A stretch of DNA of 64,000 bases from Ophioceras dolichostomum. Taxonomy: Eukaryota; Ascomycota; Sordariomycetes; Magnaporthales; Ophioceraceae. Under the pieces are notes generated by a model. The model was not told where the DNA came from. It was given only the letters and a program-made list of their open reading frames with translations, and ran no database searches. The stretch lies in contig PYST01000070.1 in assembly GCA_003049485.1 (NCBI GenBank), forward strand, positions 1-64,000, read 5' to 3'. Shown one piece after another: positions 47,700 through 57,917 of this stretch. A program made the translations under genes and the position numbers. The first letter of the stretch is position 1, and every line of letters begins with the position of its first letter.

Positions 47700-48774
47700 C
47701 TACGTGGAGTCCGTCGCCAACACGGCAGAAGCTATCAGATTCCCCTTCCCCGACGCCGGCGACCCTTGACCCCTCTTCAGCCAGCAGTTCCCGAAGTGCC
47801 CGGGTACCATGGCGGACAGCTCGGCGGAGAAGGTGAGGGCGGTGCAGTTGTTCCCCTTGTTCGTGAAGTTGTAGGCGGCGCAGGCCTTGACGCAGTCGTC
47901 GTACGAGTAGGCCGTGATGGCGGCGACGTCGTCGCCGATGAAGTCCATGCCGCACGTGGTCTTGAACCGGTAGATGAACTCGTTGAGCGTGAAGGACTTG
48001 TCGCTCGCCGTGGTGAGGCTGGGGCAGTCCAGCCCGATGAGCACGCCCGAGGTGGGCACGATGATGCCGCCGTTCGCGGCCTTGCCGAGCGTCTGGACCG
48101 ACGAGACGGCTGAGCTTGTTTGTGTGCCGCCGGCTTGGGACTGCGTCGTTTGTGCTGTTTGTGGGCTGCCGGTGCCGGGGGCTGTGACTGTTACTGTCTT
48201 GGTTGCTTCACCTGATCTTGCTGCCCCTAAAGCGGTGGCTAACTGGCATTCGCTTAGGCTGTTTGGAGGGAGGGTATGTTTCGGTCAGTTTTGCTTGCTT
48301 CTCTTCGACTTTGCAGATCACTTCTCTGCCCTTGACTCCTCCTCTCTCCCCTCCCCCTCCCCTTATCAATCACGCTCCACACACATACTCGCGCACTCAC
48401 CTTTTCGAGTTGTCCATCGCCAGGTTCCCTCCTATGCCGCCGCCAATGGCAGCGCCTACTACGAGGACCAGTATAACGAGCGAGAGCCAGAACGTAGGCC
48501 TCCTCATCCCAAGGATCTCCTTCGGCTGCCGTTCTCGTACCAACATTGCCGACGAGTACTGGTCCCAGACGGACTCGGGTGGTCGTGGATATGTCATTGG
48601 TGTTACTGGCGGGAGCGCCTCGAGCCCCGGCTGGTACTGTGTCCTCGCAACCGCCTCTTTCATGGAGTACTTTAGGTGATCTGGACTGCTGCCCATCGAC
48701 GGGTGGCTGCTGGCCGTCGATTGGTACGTCCCTGTCGATTGGTACGTGCCCACGCCGAAGTTGGCCTCCATCAT
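47700..48774 (-). CDS. Type II membrane protein with cysteine-rich PAN-like ectodomain
   Basis: Exons 48774-48401 and 48258-47700 encode 310 aa; the 142-nt intron has donor AAAAG|GTGAGT and acceptor AAACAG|CCT. The cytosolic N-terminus is Tyr/Ser/Pro-rich with a GTYQST repeat. One transmembrane helix follows (FWLSLVILVLVVGAAIGGGI, about residues 98-117). Beyond it come a Thr/Ser/Gln-rich stalk and a C-terminal domain with spaced cysteines (LDCPSL, TTCGMDF, DDCVKACAAYNF, NNCTALTF, GNCWLKR). That pattern resembles PAN/Apple domains seen in fungal surface proteins. It probably sits in the plasma membrane with the Cys domain facing the wall, perhaps binding carbohydrate or protein. The function is unknown and no enzyme motif is seen. 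Confidence 0.8.
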
Positions 48775-51700
48775 CGCCACTAGATTCCTCCCAGGTGGCT
48801 GTTTTTTGTGAGACCAATGCGATGCCCAGATTCCCTGCTCGCCGTCCTGCCGTCCTCTGCCCTTCTCAAGTTAGGGGCCCGGTGAACGAGTGCAGGCGGC
48901 CAGCATCGACTGCACCGGATTATCGCGAGTCGGAGGACTGTCTAGGGAAACCAGCCTGCTAGAATCCCGTCTTGCATACGCATTCGACGAGCGATAGGGT
49001 TCAGTGGTCCTCCCCTACAAAGGAGACGAGAATCGCCGAGGCTTATAAGGAAGGATGAAGAAAGGAAGACGTGGCGAGAGTCAGAGGTGGGGAAAGTTCC
49101 TGGTTCCCGAAGGTCGACGGATAGGTCCGGCTACCTTGCCAGGTGTCCAACACTGCGGATAGGATCAAGCGATCTTTGCGGGAGAGCGACGGCGTGAGTG
49201 TTTGGCAACAGGAAGCCACGAAGGAATGGAAAGATGGGTCAACGCAGCAACCAGCGGCTTGGACCTGGGACTTATGCCATAGATATGAGTGAAGGAGGTT
49301 CTAGGCAGATGGGAGATAAGAGGATGGAGTGATGAAGGAGGAGAAGATCGTCATACACGACACCCCCCCCCCCCCCCCCCCCCCNNNNNNNNNNNNCCCC
49401 CCCCCCCCCGTCGTCGAGTTTGAGCCAGCCAACCAGTGGCGTGGCGGGGGTAGCATTGTATGTGCAAGGACGAATTGCTATGATTGCTTGTCACGGCAGC
49501 ACGGCATGGCAAGGGGAACTGGAGGCTGGAGGACGCTTCAAGGTTGGTGTCGAGATTGATGTTGCAGTGCGGCGTCGACGGCGGCATGTTCTCGCTAATG
49601 CATCGTCCCTCTGCTAGCGGGTGGCGCGAACAACATGAGTGTCAGTCCGCCAAGGGCAGTGTCATATAGACAGGTGGGGGAACTTTGACCGAAGGATTCT
49701 GTTACGCACCAACTACACTGCCGTAGCTACCTTCGTAGGTATGCAAATAACAACTGACATGCTTCGTAGCAAAGGGGTGGCGCGGGAGGAGGAGAGGTGT
49801 GCCTCGCCGCCCTGAGGCAGATGAGAGAAACCCCTGCAGGAAGACTGAGGGCCTAAAGCGGTAAGGTCGCAGATGATCCGCGACGAGACATCAGGCGCCC
49901 ATTTCCTACTTCGGCATGTCTCCACGGCCATCACAACCAGCTGTGACCTGGTCAAATGGCCGCTCTTTGCAGTTGCGAGTCGGCGGGAACACTTCTTCGG
50001 CCAGGGGAACATCCAGAGCCTTTTTTTTTCTCTGAACTTACGACGTAGGAAAACAAAGACAGTAGGCGGACCAAGCCGATGGGTTGGTTGGGGGCCGCCG
50101 TCGGTACCATAGGGTCTAGGTTCTCTCGTCGCCAACGTGCGGCATCCGTCTACTCCCGGCCGTCCAAGTGGCCCAATAACGCTTAATTAGGTGTGTTCCT
50201 TCAGAAGGAAGCTTAACTGTATGGAATATGCTATTCTACTCCCCACACCGAGCTTGCCTTGCGAGGCGCTCTCCCCAAGGCTTCCTGACGGGTAAGTGTG
50301 CATTGCTGCTTCCCGCCGCCATCCAATCCAGGCAGGCAACATCAGCGCACCCCAAATACAGCAGCCTGCTATCGTGATGCTCGAATCACGACATCGCTTT
50401 CGCATTCGTCGATCTGATACCGTGTAATCCATTTCGGGCCGCGCCACCACGCGTGACGAAGGCTTGGCGGACACTCACAAGGACTCGCAAGACTGGCAGG
50501 CGTCTGTCGTTGAACAGCAAACATATCACTTATTCAGGACATTTGTATTCCACAGGGAGGTGGTAGTGAAATGAAATAACATGTCCCCGGGCTTCCTTCC
50601 CGCACCACCGAAGAGCTCCGGGTTCGTCATGCAAGGTCCCCGCCACAACGAGGGGCGGGATGGCACTCTCCAGTGGTTGCGATTGGTCAAAACGTACCCG
50701 TTACACACAGGAAATTCGTCCTTCTCCGAACAATGTCCCGCGAGTGAGACAAGGGCTGTCAAGCACATCACATCGCCTCTCCCCCAGATCCTTCAATTTG
50801 CTGCCCCCAAAAACTCAGCGCTTGCGCCTCTGTGTCAAGCGCGCCTACGAACTATTCTGCGTACATGTATATCTAGCAATGCCGCCACCGCCCAAATTCA
50901 GAATCCCCTTGCCCCCAAAGAGCAGTGCCCTGAATCCAGGCAGTAGTAAGCCAGGAAACCGTTTGTTTTGGATGGCACCCATTGTGCCGTCTTATTTTTT
51001 TAATTTTTTTTAGGGAGGCCTAGGACCCTGGGGCCCCGTGGCCGCCACCGCGTCCACACCTTTGGGTCACTGCTACCTTATGATTCTCATAGTTCCAAGT
51101 TGGGTAAGTAAGCTTGCTTCAGCGTGAGATCAAGCTTGATGCTTTGACCTAGGCGGAGTTGACGCGTTTTACCGAGGATAAAATAGTAGCTTGATGCCAA
51201 CGGAAGCAGCCCTGCCGGCCTCGGCCACCCTATGTCCCGTGTATGGACACAACAACACATGCTAGGCGTAGGCATCTCTCATCCCAAGCAAAAAAGGGAG
51301 CACAAGCTTTCAAGTGGAATCTTTAATCCATATCGGGAATTCACATCCCCAACGTCGGCGCCTCTGAGAAGTGAGAGCACCTCGCCTCCACGATGTGACA
51401 CCACCACGCCACCCACCCTTTCTGATTTCCAAAGGCAGCAACACTTCACTCGTGCGACATGTGGTGTTCTTCTCTCTGGAACCAGGTAGTAGTTGTATAT
51501 CTAAAACAGGAACCAAACGAGGCTCAAGATTGTTGTTCGCTGACTGAGATACTCCCCTCACAGACGACAGCCATGTTCATCCTCGGAGCGATGACGGCAC
51601 AGAGCAGAGCAGAGCAGCAGCTCCATGAGATCCCAACAGGAACAGGTATTTCACACACACTTCCATTCAAATACAGTAGCATTTATCACGTAAAAGCGGG

Positions 51701-53300
51701 AATGGGACCCCGCTTGAGACGGTTACCAAATTTCATCTCGTTCTCCTCGCTTTCCATGACGGACGCACTGGACTTGTGTATGGACCCCAACGACCCCTGC
51801 TGCCCGAGACAGGACCTTGGAGCTGGGGATATCGACACGTGCCGTACACGTACTCTCACTCCATAGCTGATAGGCCCCTCAGTACCTACCTACATAGGCG
51901 CTTGCTCTGCAGGTACGGACATGAAAGCAGGGGCACGCTACACGTTTCAGTTGCCTGAAGGGCCTTGCTTAGTATTTAGGGGTCTGCATGCAAGGGCCTC
52001 GCCGATCCTCGCCCAGACCTGTACCAGGTTCCGACAGAGGATACGTGCAGTGCACATTAACAGCCAGAGATACGTACATTATGCGGTCTCTCCAGCTGGC
52101 AGGTTCGAGAAACTTGAAGGTGTTTGATTTCTTTCCATCCAGCCCTACAGTGGTGACCTTATTACGTCAGCCTCTCGGGTGGGATGCACGACTTCCGCAC
52201 CGGCCGATCCGGGGAAGGACCGGGCGGGAAGGAGCGAGGTGAGGCTCTGCTCCTGTTCCATACTAGTATTACTCGCACCAAATGTGATTGTGTTGATTGG
52301 GTGGTACGAGTTGTTCGGTGCTTTGTTACGGGACGCTGCTATTCTAAGGAAATCCCATTCGTCTTCTTCAAATTCCTTACTCCGGAGTACTACTAACTAG
52401 TACCAATGAGGCGTTGTGTAACGCCGCTGAATCACGGACCATATGCTCTCATGTTGAGTACAGCACGCCAGCGTGCTCTGCCGTCAGAAGGCGAGGCAGT
52501 GTCACATTATCCCAACACCGGTGATTTGGCGCCCACCCTACAGTCGTCGAGCTTCATGGATTCTCTCCACCTGAAAGGTGTCTACATCTAGAATGGACGG
52601 CTGCCAGGCACCTTTTGTTTCGTGGACAGGCCATGATCGATAGACTGTGCAAAGAGACGGGGGCAAACATGTAGGGATCTCAGCAGGGTGATTACGACGC
52701 TGGCTTTTTAAGTGAATGAAGGAGCATCGACGGTGGGCTTCAACAGTGACACTGTCCTCAGATGAAGGATGGCTGCTGCACTGCAACGGACGCGAAGGTG
52801 CACACAAAGAGGAAGTACCTGCGTACAATCATCGGCTTCATGCCATATTCAAACAACAAAGAACACGGCTACTTGCAAGGAAATAGTTGTGACGGCGTGG
52901 CTCGACTCATAGAGAGAGTCACACCCGAATGGATCCAGAGAATATATAACGACGGCGTCTAGTAAGACTTGTATCCAGCAAAGCTGCGTCTTATTATTTT
53001 GAATCTTTGGATGCCCTCCCTCGCTGCCCTCGGTATCAAGCCCTGCTTACCTAATTATATCTGATCTATTCAACGTTCGGCTCCCTCTCGTGTCGTCACC
53101 AGCCCACAGCAAACCAGCAGCAGCTCCGGCCGTAAGTGTTGGGCGTGTTTTTTGTTTTTAGCCTTCATAAGAATAAAAAAAAAAGCTTCGCCAACCCCGC
53201 CCGGCCGCGTTCGCCACAACCACAACAACAAGTCACAATAGGAGCAGCGGCAATAACTACAACAACTACAGCAGCGAGATTTTTTTCCTGTAAAAAAAAC
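48775..53300. other. Gene-poor 4.5-kb stretch
   Basis: No gene is supported. The largest frames (about 60-140 aa) lack domains, signal peptides and conserved motifs. It includes the poly-C/N gap at 49363-49409. The last few hundred bases, with A-rich and CAACAA-type sequence just before 53301, are the leader of the following gene. I could not recognise transposon ends, long terminal repeats or tRNA genes. Confidence 0.5.
49363..49409. repeat. Poly-C tract interrupted by a 12-N assembly gap
   Basis: Twenty-two C residues, then N at 49385-49396, then thirteen more C. This is an unresolved homopolymer in the assembly. The true length is unknown and the frames that read across it are not meaningful. 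Confidence 0.97.
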
Positions 53301-54531
53301 ATGGACAAGTTCAACCAGCCCCTTTCCCGCCCGCCCTCGCCGTCCCTAGAGCTGATCAACGCCCTGGACGGCGCCTTCGCGCCGTCCTACCCCCGGCAGA
53401 TGCAGCCAGACCAGCTCTGCCACGAGGTGCAGCCGGCGCCCTCCCTCGATGCCGTCATCGCCGACTTCTGGGCCAGGGAGGCGGCCATCCACGGCGGTGG
53501 CGGCCGTGGCGGCATGGCCAATGAGTCCGCTGCTGCTGCGGCCCCGGCTGCACCTTCCGGCGCTTCTCTCGCCCCCGCCACCTTCGAGCCCGAGTCGGTT
53601 GATGCTGCCGTTGCTGCCGCTTTTTCTGCGGCTTCTGCTGCTGCCGCCACTACGGCGGCCATGACCAGGCTGGAGCAGCCGCAGCCGCAGCCTCCTAAAG
53701 AGGCGAGTTTCCCTTGTGCCTTTCCTCCTCCCTTTCTTCTTCGTCTTAGTACTCAGCCTCCTCCTCTTCCGTCACTTCTCCGCCACCCCCACAACAGCGC
53801 TTCGCGTTATTAACAGGAGATGCCCTTACAGGCCAAGGTCGACCTCCAGCTGCCGGGGGACGAGGGCGCGGACCTCGAATTCCGCATCCGCCAGCAGAAG
53901 GGGACGCGGCGCGCCACTAGGCGGATCCCCAACAAGCCTCATCGTAAGTTCCTCTTGAGTGTCGTCGACCAGTGGGGTGAGCACCTCCGTGAGGAGATGC
54001 TAGAGAGCTCGGCACGGAGTTGCTAATTAGTAGATAATTACTGAACTCCGTCGTCGATGGGCATGTGCAGAGACTGTGACTTTTGAGCGGTCGACGAAGG
54101 AGGAGGAGAAGGCTGAGGCCCCCATTGCTGCTGCCATCTTCTCTGCCAATGCTGCAGAGAAGGGCGAAGAGAAGGACGACAAGGACGACGAGAAGGTCGC
54201 CGCCGCCGCCACCAGTCAGGTAAGTCTGCTCCCATGCTTATGGGCCAGGCCTTTCCTGCTCTTTCCCAATATCCTCTCCTCTCCTGCGAGAGTACTCGAG
54301 ACACGACGTTTTTGGACAACTTCCTGACAGGAACAGAAAAAACAAATGAAGGAGACTGCGGCCGAGACGAAGAGAGATGAGGGCCAGGAGGCCATCACCC
54401 AAGACGACAACAACCCTAATGCCAGCCTCATCTTCACCTTCTTTATCCTATCCATCGTCGCGTCACTCACGGCTATTATTATCGCGGACATCTCCTCGTA
54501 TCTGTGGCGATTCCTTTTCTTTACAACTTGA
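53301..54531 (+). CDS. Tail-anchored membrane protein, function unknown
   Basis: Exons 53301-53702, 53817-53943, 54071-54219 and 54331-54531 encode 292 aa. Introns 2 and 3 are GT-AG. Intron 1 has a probable GC donor (GAG|GCGAGT to TTAACAG); it is the only donor that joins the two coding exons in frame. The N-terminus (MDKFNQPLSRPPSPSLELINAL) and an Ala-rich middle are followed by a basic stretch (QQKGTRRATRRIPNKPH) and a Lys/Glu-rich acidic region. The C-terminus is one hydrophobic helix (LIFTFFILSIVASLTAIIIA) plus a short SSYLWRFLFFTT tail, so it is likely a tail-anchored protein facing the cytosol. I do not recognise the family. The Arg/Pro-rich block could contact nucleic acid or lipid headgroups. 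Confidence 0.72.
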
Positions 54532-55052
54532 ATCCCCACCACGCCCTAACCGAGAAACTCGAAGCTCCATGGATCGATTAACGGGATGAGAAGGGAAGGA
54601 ACACATGGCATGGCATGGCACGGCGTTAGAGGACAGGAAGGGCTACTACTATACAGTACAGGGTAGCATCATACAGGAGTTGCAGGTGCCAAGGTCTTTT
54701 TTCAAAGGACGACTTACTTCTAGATCATATTCTTCGCGATCCATGGCCCGCAAGGGCAGATATGTGGCGTTGAAGTTTCAGACTGAGGGAGTTTTCAGGA
54801 GCAGTGGGTTTCGGTAGATTTGGGTTCTAAACATCGCGAAGCTATCCTGAACGAAGGACAGAGGATGAATACATACATGCTGTATGGTAGATGCGGTGTC
54901 GATATCATAGCCGTCATAATCAACGATCGTCCCAATTTGCCATCCTACTATAACTGCCTTTGTGAATCTGACAGGATAACGGTGACCTCCACTTCACCAG
55001 CTGATAGTAGTAGTCTAGTAGATTGCCCAAAGGCCAAGCTCGCTCGCTCCTC
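54532..55052. other. Convergent 3' flanks
   Basis: About 500 bases between two converging stop codons; a short GGCATGGCATGGCA repeat lies at 54606-54620. No coding frame is supported. Confidence 0.5.
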
Positions 55053-56941
55053 TCAATGCTCCATAGCATCCTCAAACAAACCCCTCAACTGCTCCCTCTC
55101 CCTGTCCAGCTCCCTCATCGCCAACCCCGGGGCGAGCATGAGCACCCTCGCCTGCGGGATGGTGCCCTCCACCAGCTCGTCGACGTGCTCGTCGCGGAAG
55201 CCCAACTGTCTCAGCCCGGCGGGCTGGTCGCCCAGGTCGGCCAGGAAGCGCGCGATGGCGTCCCCGAGGATCTCGCCCGCGCTCTCGCGTTTCGCGCCCG
55301 ACACGTCCACCCCGAAGCACTCCGCCGCCTGGAGGTGGCGCTCCGGGTTCGAGGGCGCCGTGAACCGGAACACGGCGGGGGCCGAGACGGCCACGGAGAC
55401 GCCGTGCGGGATGAGCTTGTCGGGGACCTCGTAGCCTGCTTGGTGGTAGCCTGGGTTTTGGCCTGAGATCGGATAGGACATTCCTATGTGTTTGTTGAGT
55501 GGAAGAAGAAAAAAACAATGAGGAGGAGGCAAAGTGTTAGAAAATGAGGTCAAGCTTGAAGTTCAAACATTATTAGGAGAAAGGAAGGTGGTGGGAGAAA
55601 TCAAAGGCAAGGAAAGAATCAAAGAACCATACCGTGGCAAAGATGAACGCCTGCATTTCCAAACCCAACCCCCGCCAACGTAGCAGCAAGGAGCATCTCC
55701 CTCTGCGCCTCCGCGTCCTCCGGGTCCTTGACCGACCTCGGCAGGTACTTCACCGTGCTCCTCAGCGCCTGCAGACTAAAGACATCGCTGATGGGGTTGG
55801 CCCCCTGGTACGCGGGTCTCAGTATGGGGTTGGACGGTCGGGGCGTCCTCTCCGTGTAGGGGATGGCTGTCCACGACTCGAGCGCGTGGCATAGCACGTC
55901 GAGCCCGGAGGACGCCTTCACGGCGGACGGCATGGAGCGCGTGTTCAAGGGATCGCAGATGCCCAGCGTGGGCTTCAGGTTGCGGTGGGCTATCCCCGTC
56001 TTGGCGCGGTGCGAGACGAGGTCGAAGATGGCCGTCCCCGTCGTCTCGGACCCGGTGCCCGCAGTGGTAGGGACGGCGATCAGCGGCTTGAGGGGGCGGT
56101 CGATGGGCCGGCCGGCGCCGAGGGGGGCGTTGACGAAGTCGAGGAAGGGCGTGTCGTCTGGGTAGCATGAGTAGAGGTTCATCAGCTTGGCGGTATCCAT
56201 GACGGATCCGCCGCCGACGGCGAGGAAGACGTCTGGGTTCCGGGCGCGAGTCCAGGCGATGGCTTCTTTGATTCTGCAAGTAATATATAGACCTTTGTCA
56301 GCGGCGAAACGTCTCCCTCCCTCCCTACCATCCCCTCTTTTTTGTTCTTCTCATAGATCCCCCCCCCCCCCGAAACAGGAGAGAGGGGTTGGCTGGTGCA
56401 GGAGAAGAAGGGGAAAAAAAACTCACGAGCTATCCTTCGGCTCGATCTTCACCTTGTTGAACACCTCAAACTTGATCCCCTCCCGGTTGAGGCTCTCGCG
56501 CACCTGCTGCATCGGGTACAGCTTGTCGACCGTCTCGTCCGTCACGACGCAGACGCGCCTAGCGCCCATGTTCTTCAGGTCCATCCCGACCTCCTGCGTG
56601 ACGCCCTCGCCGAACCGGATCGACGACGCCGCCATCTCGAACGCGTACTCCTTCAGCTGCTGCTGGCCCTCCGAGGCGTGGGGTGTGGCGAAGTGCCGCC
56701 GGGACAGCCTCCGCTGGAAGGGCGTCACGGCATGTTGCCTCTGGTGGTGATGGTGGTGGCCTGGGTTTGAGTGGCATGGGCAGGAGGGCGGGTGAGTGTA
56801 TTGGATTGTCCGGAGGAGACTCACGGCCCTCGTCGCCCCCTGTTTGAGGTAATGGTGAGTGAGCTACTCGCTGTGGGAGTTGCGTGAGTGATGATGACGA
56901 GCTTGACTTACTGAGGGAACAGATCTGATTCCCACGCTCAT
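55053..56941 (-). CDS. Hydroxyacid-oxoacid transhydrogenase-type iron-containing alcohol dehydrogenase (ADHFE1-like), mitochondrial
   Basis: Exons 56941-56912, 56839-56427, 56273-55633 and 55483-55053 encode 504 aa; introns of 72, 153 and 149 nt are GT-AG and in frame. The 30-nt first exon (MSVGIRSVPS) plus Arg-rich exon 2 forms a mitochondrial presequence. Family III metal-dependent dehydrogenase motifs appear in order: RRVCVVTDETVDKL, the NAD-binding VGGGSVMDTAK (167-177), PTTAGTGSETTGTAIF, ICDPLNTRSMP with metal-ligand Asp255, GLDVLCHALES with His277, and HLCHGMSYP with His361. Mammalian ADHFE1 oxidises 4-hydroxybutyrate while reducing 2-oxoglutarate without free cofactor; the fungal substrate is inferred. 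Residues after the His ligands are complete, so the enzyme looks intact. Confidence 0.93.
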
Positions 56942-57917
56942 GATGATAAACTGGATAGCCCCTGAAAACTGTAGAGAGTCATCAAAAGAGATCTTTCTGC
57001 AAGAGAGGAAGTTGCCCTTTTGTTGATTTTGTAGATCACTTGGGGGCGTCTTCGGCGTCTTCGGCGCTGTTTCAGCGCCTGCGTCAGTGGGTCCCCCCGC
57101 ACTCAGCTTGCCCCGAATCCCCGGTTAGCCGGCGGCACCCCAGCCAAACCCCGCACCAGCAGTTGCTCGAAGCGGCAGTTAGCGACTCGTCACTCATTCC
57201 CGTCCAAATCTCGGCCCAAGCCGAAGAGGACGTCCGTCTGTCCGTCAAGGCGGCCTTGAGGCGATCACGAAAAAGTATATGTCAGTCAGCCGCTTTGTGT
57301 CCCCAAATTTGATCTGTCCGTTTGGTGATTTCTAACACAGTGGGACGGGGTGCTGTGAGCCTACATGGAACCTCAGGGTTGATACTGCCGAGACCGGAGA
57401 GACCGGAGAGACCTGTTGGCCGATGTAACGCCCCTTCAGCCGGAAAAGTTCAATTGGTAGTGTCGACGGCTCTTATGTTTTGAGGTATAGTCCATCGAAG
57501 AGGGACTGTCGACCCAGTCTCTAAGACCGGCCAGGAATCGTTCACTCAGAAGTCTCCAAGAGCAAGCCAGTGTTAGTTTGTTTTGTTCCATGTTCCCTAC
57601 CACGGACAAGGGAACTGCTGACGTTATCATGCTCCTACACGAGGTCCATCCGGTGCATTGTCCTCGGCACTGTCGTGTACGGGCATACGACAGCGAGATA
57701 CTACCACCGAACATCCACGTTTAAAACTTGGATTTGCTGTCAATAATGCAATATTCAAGCTCTGGCTTGTACAAGACGCTAAGTAACCGAAACTACCGCA
57801 AAGGAATCCATCGCCATGACCAATCGTCGAAGAACAAATCTCCCATCCCGTACTCCCCTTGAAGCCTTTCAGAGGGGTTCAGGAGCTCCATGAAAAACAG
57901 GCATCACACAAGATCCC
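56942..57917. other. Intergenic, promoter of the transhydrogenase gene
   Basis: About 975 bases. A duplicated GGCGTCTTC occurs near 57044-57066 and a GAGACCGGA repeat near 57393-57412. No protein-like frame is seen. Confidence 0.5.

Noticed and set aside
49329..49559. Frames reading across the poly-C gap
   Set aside because: They translate undetermined bases and a homopolymer of unknown length, so the frame is arbitrary.
52742..52962. Plus-strand 66-aa frame with a protein-like C-terminal half
   Set aside because: Too short, no signal or domain, no splice sites or neighbours to support it.
48775..53300. Possible transposon relic in the gene-poor stretch
   Set aside because: I found no terminal repeats, target duplications, polymerase or transposase motifs, and no clear C-to-T mutation skew by eye.
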